A stretch of DNA of 25,678 nt from Bacillota bacterium. GTDB taxonomy: Bacteria > Bacillota > Clostridia > Lachnospirales > Lachnospiraceae. The stretch's first letter is position 1; each line of letters starts with the position of its first letter. Position numbers and translations under genes: made by a program. Location of the stretch: the NCBI GenBank assembly GCA_023439125.1, contig JAEXOU010000024.1, positions 1 through 25,678 of the forward strand, written 5' to 3'. Of the stretch, positions 8,326 through 20,754 are shown in pieces. The notes beneath the pieces are model-generated. The model saw nothing but the letters and a program-made list of their open reading frames with translations, ran no database searches and had not been told where the DNA came from.

Positions 8326-8345
8326 CTGCTCTAAATGATGATTTA
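8321..8345 (-). repeat. Inversion site D; perfect inverted repeat with 5458-5482
   Basis: The 25 bases are the exact reverse complement of 5458-5482, and weaker similarity continues into the cassette. The core is 8332-8345. Beyond the core the sequence (CCGTTTAGC on the plus strand) has no specificity-gene homology, so this is the outer edge of the shufflon. Confidence 0.9.
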
Positions 8346-8371
8346 CCGTTTAGCAATCTTGAGTATATAAT
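8342..8371 (+). promoter_or_regulatory. Possible promoter at the shufflon edge
   Basis: TATAAT at 8366-8371 lies 18 bases after TTTACC (8342-8347), which overlaps the edge of site D. Transcription from here would cover the scar peptide, the nuclease-like gene and hsdR. Because the -35-like box borders the crossover site, inversion could alter its surroundings. The -35 match is modest. Confidence 0.35.
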
Positions 8372-8392
8372 TGCTTGTGGGGAAATTGATCC

Positions 8393-8581
8393 ATGCGACT
8401 CTTTACCGAATCGGTAATCGAACAAGCCACCCACGATTGGCTCGGAGAACAGGACAACCTGACTGCATTAGGGTATGCGGTTGTACTCAATTATGTTGGA
8501 CCAACCCTGGCGAACATGCGCGATGTGCTGCTGCCAAAGTTCCTGCGGCGGGAAGTTAGGGTGAAGGATGTGAGGCGATAA
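8393..8581 (+). pseudogene. hsdR 5' / hsdS 3' scar reading frame
   Basis: This 62-codon frame is a mosaic. Its first part (MRLFTESVIEQATHDWL, then LGYAVV) matches the start of HsdR: the true hsdR at 9802 begins MINFTESVIEQAAIDWL, and the DNA is clearly similar. Its last part (NMRDVLLPKFLRREVRVKD) is the typical C-terminal tail of a specificity subunit, but of another subfamily than the hsdS here. It probably records an old deletion that joined an earlier hsdR start to an earlier hsdS end. A GGGGA lies upstream, so it may still be translated as a leader peptide. Confidence 0.55.
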
Positions 8582-8582
8582 A

Positions 8583-9801
8583 TTGAATCCAGAATTATTA
8601 TTTTATACAAATGATTTGTCAGCGGTATTTCAGAAACAAGAACAATCTGCCATTAAGGCACTTGATGCATTTGATGCAGACCGATTACTCAATACTATTG
8701 CGGACGATTTGACCGCATACTTTTTTGAGGAATATAAAATTCTCTCGATAATAATCCATCCAGATCAAGTATCCATAGATCAATGCGAGGTAAAAATTGA
8801 CGTGAGCAAAGACCCGATGAGGCGTATTTTTGATAGGTCAGAACCTTTCTATCTCAATGGTACACGCATCACTTTCTACATTCCATTTGAGGGAGATAGA
8901 AATTTGTTTTTTTGCCGTGCATCAACATTTTCTCTAAATCCCCCCAGAGCCATTATTACAAGCAGCGAAGTACAATTTCTCTATGAGGTTCTTGATCATA
9001 ATGCAGAACAAGTGAGAGACACATTTAATTTCGATCTACAACGTTTAGGACAGAATCTTGGATGGATTGAGCACGATGTAACTCAATTCAATGATCAACT
9101 TTTGCCAAGAATTCGCGATCGTGTGGAAGAGCGTCGAAAGAAAATATTAAATGATCGTGGATTGGTTGGATCAATAGGGTTTCCTCTGCGACAGAGAGTT
9201 GATAATGCAAAAACACTCCCCCCATTAGTGCGCAAAAAAATTCACCCCCTTCCTTTAGCAACTACAAAACCATTTGAGCCGGAACCTTCGCTTGATACAG
9301 CAGAATACGAGCAAATCCTTTCAATTATTTCTAACATGGTTTTGGTGATGGAAAGAAGCCCAAGTGCATTTCGTACCATGAAAGAAGAGGATTTACGCCA
9401 ACACTTCCTTGTCCAGCTAAATGGCCAATATGAGGGTCAAGCTACCGGAGAAACTTTCAATTATCAAGGAAAGACAGATATTCTCATACGTGTACGCAAT
9501 AAAAATATATTTATCGCGGAATGCAAATTCTGGAAGGGCGAAAAAGCATTTCTAGAAACCATTAATCAATTGCTTGGGTACACACAATGGCGCGACACCA
9601 AAACGGCTATTTTAGTATTCAATCGAAACCGGAGATTTAGTGAAGTGGTAAATGCAATCCCTGAGATAACGAAAAAACATCCTAACTATAGACGACAACT
9701 CCCTAATGGCAGAGAAACTCAGAGCAGATATATATTTCATCAAGTTGATGACCCTAACCGCGAATTAACTCTTACAATTATGGCATTTGACGTTCCTGGC
9801 A

Positions 9802-9809
<8 letters not shown>
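8583..9809 (+). CDS. PD-(D/E)xK nuclease-like protein in the type I operon
   Basis: This protein of 408 residues belongs to no family I can name. The C-terminal part (about 240-400) carries a PD-(D/E)xK nuclease signature: D299 in GKTDILI, then E313 and K315 in AECKFW, followed by a helix INQLLGYTQW, as in restriction-endonuclease-like folds. The N-terminal 230 residues are unassigned and contain a charged stretch RIRDRVEERRKKI. The start is a TTG with GAGG 7 bases upstream, directly after the scar frame. The stop overlaps the hsdR ATG by 8 bases (ATGATTAA), so it is translationally coupled to hsdR. It is AT-richer than hsdR, which suggests a separate origin. It may be an accessory nuclease or a sensor of foreign DNA. 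Confidence 0.75.
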
Positions 9810-12993
<3,184 letters not shown>

Positions 12994-13068
12994 GGTGGGG
13001 AATGGATGTCAAAATTCTTCCGGGCGTCAATATTCCTAAAAGTAGGCTGATTATTTCCGGGGGCAAAC

Positions 13069-16000
13069 ATGCGTGTTACCGTTACATCAATCATCAAACA
13101 AATCAGTCAGAATCTGAGAGACCGTTACAAATCTGGTTTTCCAATCGTCAAAGAGCTCATCCAAAATGCGGATGACGCATACGCATCCCGGATTGACCTA
13201 ATCCTGGTTCAGGGCGGATTAGATGCACCCCACCCCTTGCTGCGAGGCCCGGCGCTAGTCGTAATCAACAACGGTGAATTCACCGAAGAGCACGGCGAGG
13301 CGATCAACTCGATAGGTTACTCCAGCAAAACAGGTAATCAATATGCAATTGGACGTTATGGGTTGGGTTTAAAAAGCATCTTCCATTTATGCGAAGCGTT
13401 TTTCTTTATTAGTACTCTGGACAAATCGCTACATATTGTCAATCCATGGGCTGAACCAGATGGCAAAGACAAGGAACACGATCCCATGTACCCAGAGTGG
13501 GATCAGATCAGCTCGAAAGATAACCAAGCAGTACTGAACCAAATCCAGAAATTCACTCAAGAAACATCTCGATTCTTATGCCTTTGGATTCCATTAAGGC
13601 AAGAAGCCCATTTTGATCGCCGTCACCCGATTATTCGCGAACTACCGGGAAAACAACCGGATATAGACTTATATGAGCTCCTGCAACCCACGGGTGACCA
13701 TACACCTGATCTTGAGATCCAGATAAGTCGTTTATTACCTCAGCTTCGCTATGTGAAAACAATCTCTGGCCATCAGATCAGCCGGCAAAAAAATATCAGT
13801 CTGGTTTTCAATTTAACTTTACATGAAGGTTTTTCGCGTCTGAAATTTCCGGAAATAATAAAAAATAAACCAACACAGTTTTATGGGCAAGTGAATGTCC
13901 AAATAACATCTCGGCGAAAAATGACCGCTCAATATTCAGGAACTGAAGTTTTATTAAGCAATCCGGTCTGTGAACAGTTGCGCAATTCAGAATTATGGCC
14001 AACGCATACCGATGAAGATTCAAATACCCACGAATATGTTGAACGTAAAGACAATGCTCATCCACACATTGCTGTTGTTTACAGCAAATATCCTTCAAAT
14101 AATGCTTTTGCTGGGCTGCATGTTCAAAACGCGGTGTATCTGCCTTTGGAGAAAAATACAGAATGGATCTCGTTGGGTGGTGGTGACACCAGCTTTGGAA
14201 TAACTCTACATGGTTGGTTCTTCGTTGATGCAGGTCGTGCCGAGGTATTAGGCTGGGATTATGATCTCGGCAAGGGAGCAGCCAGTAATGAAGAAATCAT
14301 GTTAGCTTGGAACGGTTCCCTTGCTCAAAAAGGCACATTGCCGGCGGTGCTGATCGCTCTAGATCATTTTGTCACCTCAGCTTCCCTCACCAATCTAGAG
14401 ACAGAACGCCTGACAAAAGCGCTAGCTGATACGCAACTATATGACAAATTCCGACATTTTATTTGCCTGGCCCAACAATGGACCTATTGTTACGAGGGGA
14501 GCGAAAAGAGCCGCTGGAGGTTGTTGGCAACAGGTCAAGCAGTTCTAGAGCTGCCAAAACCGCCGGAGGCTGACCCTGATCGTCCACTTAAAGTGTTTCC
14601 TGGACTGCAAACCATCGGTCTGGCGACGATTGCAGGAAAACCACGAATAGCATCTGCTAACCTCAGCAGGAACTGGTCTGAAGAACAATTAGAAAACTTG
14701 TTATATCTTGTGCCTGTATCGGATGTTTTCTCAAGTGAAAGCTTACTCTCATATTTCCTGGATTTTCTTAAAAGTTGTCCGGCAGCACAAGCTTGTCAAA
14801 GGCTGCTTGTACAAATCGCGCAGCAGGCATTCTTGACAGTTGACCTGAGTATTCTGCGAAAAAACCGCAGCCTGGTAAAAACCTTCTGCACTTACTTGGA
14901 CGAGGATAACTGGTTTGTTTTGCCGGTTCAGGATAGCGCCAAAGAAGCAGAAGCTGTGGTTTTCCGTGAGCTTTTTCAACTTCAACTGGATCAGTTGATT
15001 GTGCCCGTTGATTTTACCGATTCGCTTTCCACAGCCAAAAATATTCATATAAAAACGGCAGGGGCGATTCTTAAATGCCTCGCAGCCATAGCCTTGGAGA
15101 ATAATTTACCTGGGATAGATGAAGTACGCACACGTTTCGCGCTACATATTTTTGAAAATGCCGCGGATGTAAAGCGGGTCGCTGATCAATACGGTGGATT
15201 ATCCTTATTTCTATGTAAGATGATCGGTCATGAGCAGGCTGAAGAAACCAATCTTTCTTTGGATGAGTTGCACAAATACGCTCGCGCCAGACGTCTATAT
15301 CAATTTTCACAAAACGGTTCAGAAGGTATCGTTCGCGACCTGTCTGCAGCTTTGCTCGATGGTCGGATATTAATTATTCGCCGAGGGATGAATTCGACAT
15401 TGGAGCTGGATGCTGCGGAAAGTAGCGAGGATGGCTGCCTCCCACTCTTACAAACAAAAGTAGCCTTGAGCGAGCCTTTGAGTCGAGTTAAGCTGCTTCG
15501 CTCCCTGCTGACCGCTTTTGAGCATGTGACCACCATACAAAGAACAGTATTTAAGGATTCGATTCGTTATTTGTTGCATGGCCGGCCTGATCAATTTGAA
15601 AATCAAGAACCGTTGCTAGTTGAAGAAGGTGACCCCACCTGTTGGTTATATCTCATCCAGGCTGTTCTACGCTTACGCCAAAAAGAGTGGCAGCTCTTGA
15701 ATACAGCGCTATCGCAGCTCATCGCGCCTGGTTTGCGCTCGAAATTATCCATATCTTCCCTAGGAGAGACGATCGCACTCCGGTTTCTGAGGGAATTGAG
15801 CCCAAGCCAATTAAATGCGCTTGATTTTTCGCTTCTGGAACCAGAGCAGCGAAGAGATATATTGATCAATTTGGTCACAAAGGACGAAAGTCTATTGGTC
15901 GATCTGTATATACATGAAAAGACAAATGGTGATCTGGTTAGTCTAGATAGGACTACCTACCTGGACAATGGTTTCTCCCTTCCAGACGGATTATCAGTTT

Positions 16001-19000
16001 TCGCCACTCTGCTGAAGACGCCGGCATCGCAACAAATAGAAGCTATTTATCGGGATCTGGGGATCTACCCACTCAGTCATGAAGCTGTGATCGAGATTGC
16101 ATTATGCTCCAATACCCCTTCACGATATTACCTTACTGTTCTCGATGCACTTTCAAAGGCCAGTGAATTGCGCGAACAGACCCTTGAGTTGCTGCGTGAA
16201 ATAGCGTGGTTGCCAACAGTCGATAACTTTACTATCCCCCCAGCTCAGATATTACATCTCAACAAGTTGGAAAAGGAGATATCAAAACTTCTCAAAGCCG
16301 CTGGATCTGAATTTATCAGCTTGAATGAAGTATCACAGCAGGTGTGCAATCACCGAGCGATTGACGTGATTAAGGATAAAGTTCTGTCCACGCGTGAGAA
16401 TGTACTCATACAGCTCGGGAACGTATTAGTGCAAAATGAAGAGTTTAGGCTTGGGGAGATATCAACCGATCGGATTACCAATGAATTGGTCGATTGGCTC
16501 ATTGATGCTTTTGGAAAGGTTGAAAACCAAGACCTACTACCCATTATGTCTTTTATCGAAAAAATCCGCAAAACCTTACCAGCTCCGGATGTGCTCGAAT
16601 TTACCCGGTTGTTGCTTGGCCGAATCCAGAAACATAGGCTGGTTAATATCCTGAATCATCTTTCGCTTGCTCATGAAACAGCATCATTGGACCGTAAGCA
16701 AAAATTAATACGACTCTATAATCTCTATCTTGAGCTGACGGCTAGATCCTTTGAAAAATACTCTGAATTTATAAGCGAAATTCTTCCAAATTTGCGTTTA
16801 TTGAACAGCAACCAAAAATGGAAACCCGCTAACAGTCTTACTTACCAGGCTTATGGGATCGATGCTGACGATTTGCTGATTGATGAGCAGGCAAGAGTGT
16901 TAAATCTGCCGCCCAAAGGCAGAAATATTGCTTCCGAAGGGGGAGAGGAAGAAATTAACGGCAATTACGAGGGAAATCTAAATAGTTCCAGGCAGGCATT
17001 GGGAAGATATTTTGAGGAATGGGAACCCTACATACAAAATCCTGAAGTTCTTGGGGGGTTCCTCTGCCTTCTGGGTGACCAAATGCGTGGGCTCGCTGAG
17101 AAATACCTTGGCCAGCGAGGAGTAGATGAAACTCGCGAAATATTAGAATGGATGGAGGATGCAGTCACCTGGAGAAAACGAGGAACCATGCGAGAAACGA
17201 TACAGGACCGCATGGCCCGCCAGTTCTTCTGGGTTAAAGTGGTGGATGTAGGAACGAAAACGGTGCCGGTGAAATCGTTGGTAGGGACTGAGTTTGAAGC
17301 GAAATTAGAGGAGAAATTTAAACACCTACTATTTGAAAGCCCACCAACGCCTTCTTTCCGGAATGATATTTACGATTATCTCTGCTTGAGGAAAGTAAAT
17401 TTGGAAGAAATCACTCCGGACAGACGGATTGAATTAATTAAAAATACGGCCCAGATTCTATTATTGCAGGTATATGCTCAGGATATTACGAATATTGATG
17501 ACTTTTGGAAACAACTTGAGCATTCCGATCAATTGGATATCGAAATTGCACAGGATACTATTCTGGAAAATGCATTTCAGTACATTCCATCCTTAGGTTT
17601 GGGCACGCATGAGAATTTCCATTCGCATATTAAAAAATGGGAAGATAACCGTAGTCGAGAAATTCAAGCTCGAAGGAACGCAGAGAGCAAAGGGCGGCCT
17701 TTTAATATCGAAAGTTATGAGCGTGAAAAAGCAGAGCTGCGAGCGGTTATCAAGAATATCTTTGAATCTCGGGATGAAAAGGATCTGGCAGCCTGTTATG
17801 AGATATTAAAAGCTATTAGAACAAGAATCGGTGATGAATATCAATATAAACGCGAATCGATGTTGTTTGAATTATTTCAAAATGCTGATGATGCCGTGGT
17901 AGAGCTGGGCGTTTTATTTGATACTTCTGGAAGAAACCCTCGACAGGAAAATAAACAAGGGTTGTCTGATGATCATCGTAAGGTTGTCGTGGATTGGGAT
18001 GATTCAAGAATTCGTTTCGCTCATTGGGGCCGTGGGATTAATCAAATCCACCCTGGTAACGGGGAGCGCTATGGGTATGGATCGGATTTAGTAAAAATGC
18101 TGACGATGTTGCGTTCAGACAAACGCATTGCACCGGAGCTGGATGTCGCCCCCCTAACGGGAAAATTTGGTCTAGGTTTTAAAAGTGTTTACCTGGTCAC
18201 AAATCAGCCTTCTATTATCAGTGGAAGGCTAAAATTCCGGATTTCATCCGGACTATATCCAGCAAGAATGTCCAACGATGAAGTTTCAAAGCTTTCCAGT
18301 GTTCTATCGAGTTGGAGTCTAGATGAAAACCAGGGCGGCACATTAATCGATTTACCATTTGATAAGGAAATTCTTAATACAGTGAATATTAAGGAGGTGG
18401 TGCAGTCTTTTTATCGCTGGGCGCATCTTCTGATTACATTCACACATGAAATCAATCAGATTGATTTATTGCATAAAGGCGTTCGCCAGCAGTCCATTCA
18501 TTGGAATCCCAAGCGAGTCAGTGAAGAATTGGACTGGTATATCGGTAGATTGTATGCTTATCAGAGTGAGGAACCGATCATCGCCCTGATTTGGCGGTAC
18601 GGAAGTAAAGATACAGATACACAAGGCAATATTCTAATTGAGATTCAGCCGGCTGGATGCGTCCCTCTTGCTATGGATACTCCCAAATTATGGGTGACAG
18701 TTCCAACGCAAGACCAGCTCCCTATAAAATTCGCAATCAATGGCCTCTTTGCGTTGGATATTGGAAGAGCCCAGCTTGCTCGTTCATCGGACCAAAACCA
18801 TACTCTTGCCGAAAGGCTGGGTGAAAACCTGGGAATTGCACTACTTGGTTTTTTCAATTTCACCTCAACTCATTGGGATTCATTTGCCACGATGGCTGAA
18901 CTGTCCGCAGAAGTGTCGTTTGAGAAATTTTGGAAGAGTCTATGGAAAGTTGTGTGTGAGGTTGATTCCTATCCTGAAAGGAATGTCGGCACAGGATTGA

Positions 19001-20739
19001 TCAGCGATTTCCTGGGGTCTAAAAACGGTGTAATTGAGGGTTTATACCACAGAGCAAATGCGCTCCCCACCGGCTTGCCCGGAGATTATGATGTTCTGAC
19101 CTGTCTTGACAAAGTTCAATTCTGGGTATCTGAAACACTTGGAACGCCAGAAGTGTTCAAAAAAGTGGCACAATGGCCGCAATTTCAAGCAAAAGCTAAA
19201 GCCGGGGTAGTCGTTTCTAAAAAAACAAGAGATTCATTGTATTTCTGGCTGCAAGAAAAGCCGCTATGGCAAGAAATAACCCTCTGGGAGGCAATTTTCT
19301 GGGCTGTTGGTGAAAAAGGAAGGGTAAAACCTGCTCAGGCTGAATTAATAGGTGGATTGATCACTTCTGAGTTTATAAATGGCCTAGATAAACACGAACG
19401 AGAATCATTACAGTTGTTGATCCGCAAACTGGAGTTTGAAACTGACAATGGAGATTATCGCCCCGCGACCGAGTTGCTTACAACTCAATTTAATCTCAAC
19501 GAAGAAAATGAAGTTGATGAATTTTATCGTGCGATGTTTGCCCCCAAGGGGTTGGTGCTATCCAAAGAATACCAAACCCAAACAAGCGCGTTATTCTTCA
19601 GAGCTTGCCGTGATCGGCTGTTTGCACCCGTCGAGAAAATGGCCGATTGGGTACTCATGGCGGAGGATCAAGCAAGACGGGTCGCAGCGTTACACTATCT
19701 TCTGGAAGGAGCTTTGGCTGGGAAATTGGCCGATGAACTGCTGTCCGATTCCAGAAAACCAGCCTTTGATAGATCTTGGTTGATAGAACTGTCAAGAAGC
19801 CCTGAATTACTGAAGGATTTTGACGAATTTGAGAAGGCTCAGTTATTCAGTGTCCTGCACCTAATAAAGGAGCCGCCGCAGCGGCCTGAGCCCGAATTAT
19901 CTGTTGATGCGCTTCTCGATATCGTTTATCAATGGTGGTGTACCAGTCGAGAGGAACTATTACCTGAATATGTGGAAGATATTTATCCGGTAGGGTTTCC
20001 AGAAGAGTTGAGTACAGATACTTCGTTACTGGATATTGCTTCGATTCGTCAAGAGTGGCTTGTACTGTTTTTGCTTGGTAGCTCCCACCGCATCGGGCGA
20101 CTTAGACCAACCACATACCGAAACTTCTCGCAATTCTGTATGGATCAGGGATGGTTAGAAACTTTCTCTAAACCTGATGCTCAGTCGGAGGAGTGGATCC
20201 AAATACTCGATGATTATCTGGATTTAATAGCGGATGAGAATGATGCAAAATATCAATACCTGTTTGTTCGCCAGTTCGTAGATATTTACAATCTTTCGCA
20301 TCATCTTGTTGATTTTGTGGAAATATTACAAGGCATCAACCGGATGAAAGCGCGGTTCCCGTTGGAGCAAATCGCGATACCAAACGAGAGCTCATTATTT
20401 GTTGGAACTGGATATGGTTCGCTGCCAAAACTTACTGGCACGCTTGGGAAGGGATTGAATTTCGTTATTCGTGAATTGGTCCGGAGAGGAGTAATCACTT
20501 CGCAGCACGCATGGGAACACTGTTTTGCACCTGTGCCCAGGTTGCAACGACTTTTCTCCGATTATGGCGTTCAAGATCCATTGAACACTTCCCCAGAAAT
20601 ATTCCGGTTTTTTGTCGAGCATTTGGGGAGAGAAAAGGCTACTTTTATGAATTCATTCGATATTCCTTTCTTGATGATACAAGAACGTTATGGTTCTCTT
20701 GAGAGGTTCTTGTACGTAGAGGGAAAAAAGCGCGAGTGA
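13069..20739 (+). CDS. Giant protein with two sacsin/Hsp90-like ATPase modules
   Basis: This protein of 2556 residues carries two GHKL (Bergerat-fold) ATP-binding modules of the sacsin type. Module 1 has N-box ELIQNADDA (29-37), G1-like INNGEFT (66-72) and G2 GRYGLGLKS (95-103), and then a GHKL-type second domain with VDAGRA (386-391). Module 2 has N-box FELFQNADDA (1600-1609), HWGRGI (1652-1657), G2 GKFGLGFKS (1698-1706) and again LDIGRA (1896-1901). The roughly 1100 residues between and the last 650 are mainly helical in appearance and unrecognised. No signal peptide or membrane segment is seen. GGGGG precedes the ATG. Only 15 bases separate it from the SNF2 helicase, so the two should act together. 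I infer a defence role from that pairing and the neighbourhood. Confidence 0.85.
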   Translation: MRVTVTSIIKQISQNLRDRYKSGFPIVKELIQNADDAYASRIDLILVQGGLDAPHPLLRGPALVVINNGEFTEEHGEAINSIGYSSKTGNQYAIGRYGLGLKSIFHLCEAFFFISTLDKSLHIVNPWAEPDGKDKEHDPMYPEWDQISSKDNQAVLNQIQKFTQETSRFLCLWIPLRQEAHFDRRHPIIRELPGKQPDIDLYELLQPTGDHTPDLEIQISRLLPQLRYVKTISGHQISRQKNISLVFNLTLHEGFSRLKFPEIIKNKPTQFYGQVNVQITSRRKMTAQYSGTEVLLSNPVCEQLRNSELWPTHTDEDSNTHEYVERKDNAHPHIAVVYSKYPSNNAFAGLHVQNAVYLPLEKNTEWISLGGGDTSFGITLHGWFFVDAGRAEVLGWDYDLGKGAASNEEIMLAWNGSLAQKGTLPAVLIALDHFVTSASLTNLETERLTKALADTQLYDKFRHFICLAQQWTYCYEGSEKSRWRLLATGQAVLELPKPPEADPDRPLKVFPGLQTIGLATIAGKPRIASANLSRNWSEEQLENLLYLVPVSDVFSSESLLSYFLDFLKSCPAAQACQRLLVQIAQQAFLTVDLSILRKNRSLVKTFCTYLDEDNWFVLPVQDSAKEAEAVVFRELFQLQLDQLIVPVDFTDSLSTAKNIHIKTAGAILKCLAAIALENNLPGIDEVRTRFALHIFENAADVKRVADQYGGLSLFLCKMIGHEQAEETNLSLDELHKYARARRLYQFSQNGSEGIVRDLSAALLDGRILIIRRGMNSTLELDAAESSEDGCLPLLQTKVALSEPLSRVKLLRSLLTAFEHVTTIQRTVFKDSIRYLLHGRPDQFENQEPLLVEEGDPTCWLYLIQAVLRLRQKEWQLLNTALSQLIAPGLRSKLSISSLGETIALRFLRELSPSQLNALDFSLLEPEQRRDILINLVTKDESLLVDLYIHEKTNGDLVSLDRTTYLDNGFSLPDGLSVFATLLKTPASQQIEAIYRDLGIYPLSHEAVIEIALCSNTPSRYYLTVLDALSKASELREQTLELLREIAWLPTVDNFTIPPAQILHLNKLEKEISKLLKAAGSEFISLNEVSQQVCNHRAIDVIKDKVLSTRENVLIQLGNVLVQNEEFRLGEISTDRITNELVDWLIDAFGKVENQDLLPIMSFIEKIRKTLPAPDVLEFTRLLLGRIQKHRLVNILNHLSLAHETASLDRKQKLIRLYNLYLELTARSFEKYSEFISEILPNLRLLNSNQKWKPANSLTYQAYGIDADDLLIDEQARVLNLPPKGRNIASEGGEEEINGNYEGNLNSSRQALGRYFEEWEPYIQNPEVLGGFLCLLGDQMRGLAEKYLGQRGVDETREILEWMEDAVTWRKRGTMRETIQDRMARQFFWVKVVDVGTKTVPVKSLVGTEFEAKLEEKFKHLLFESPPTPSFRNDIYDYLCLRKVNLEEITPDRRIELIKNTAQILLLQVYAQDITNIDDFWKQLEHSDQLDIEIAQDTILENAFQYIPSLGLGTHENFHSHIKKWEDNRSREIQARRNAESKGRPFNIESYEREKAELRAVIKNIFESRDEKDLAACYEILKAIRTRIGDEYQYKRESMLFELFQNADDAVVELGVLFDTSGRNPRQENKQGLSDDHRKVVVDWDDSRIRFAHWGRGINQIHPGNGERYGYGSDLVKMLTMLRSDKRIAPELDVAPLTGKFGLGFKSVYLVTNQPSIISGRLKFRISSGLYPARMSNDEVSKLSSVLSSWSLDENQGGTLIDLPFDKEILNTVNIKEVVQSFYRWAHLLITFTHEINQIDLLHKGVRQQSIHWNPKRVSEELDWYIGRLYAYQSEEPIIALIWRYGSKDTDTQGNILIEIQPAGCVPLAMDTPKLWVTVPTQDQLPIKFAINGLFALDIGRAQLARSSDQNHTLAERLGENLGIALLGFFNFTSTHWDSFATMAELSAEVSFEKFWKSLWKVVCEVDSYPERNVGTGLISDFLGSKNGVIEGLYHRANALPTGLPGDYDVLTCLDKVQFWVSETLGTPEVFKKVAQWPQFQAKAKAGVVVSKKTRDSLYFWLQEKPLWQEITLWEAIFWAVGEKGRVKPAQAELIGGLITSEFINGLDKHERESLQLLIRKLEFETDNGDYRPATELLTTQFNLNEENEVDEFYRAMFAPKGLVLSKEYQTQTSALFFRACRDRLFAPVEKMADWVLMAEDQARRVAALHYLLEGALAGKLADELLSDSRKPAFDRSWLIELSRSPELLKDFDEFEKAQLFSVLHLIKEPPQRPEPELSVDALLDIVYQWWCTSREELLPEYVEDIYPVGFPEELSTDTSLLDIASIRQEWLVLFLLGSSHRIGRLRPTTYRNFSQFCMDQGWLETFSKPDAQSEEWIQILDDYLDLIADENDAKYQYLFVRQFVDIYNLSHHLVDFVEILQGINRMKARFPLEQIAIPNESSLFVGTGYGSLPKLTGTLGKGLNFVIRELVRRGVITSQHAWEHCFAPVPRLQRLFSDYGVQDPLNTSPEIFRFFVEHLGREKATFMNSFDIPFLMIQERYGSLERFLYVEGKKRE

Positions 20740-20754
20740 AACAAGGAGAATTTC

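Larger units (their letters stand above)
5458..8345. mobile_element. Invertible hsdS shufflon
   Basis: Four copies of the core TAAATCATCATTTA lie at 5458 (+), 6110 (-), 7692 (+) and 8332 (-). They bound three segments: recognition domain 2 of hsdS, the half gene plus recombinase, and a spare recognition domain 2. Opposite orientations favour inversion; pairs A-C and B-D could delete. A tyrosine recombinase is encoded inside. This architecture is known from phase-variable type I systems in other bacteria. Activity here is inferred from the repeats; I cannot see alternative orientations. Confidence 0.85.
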
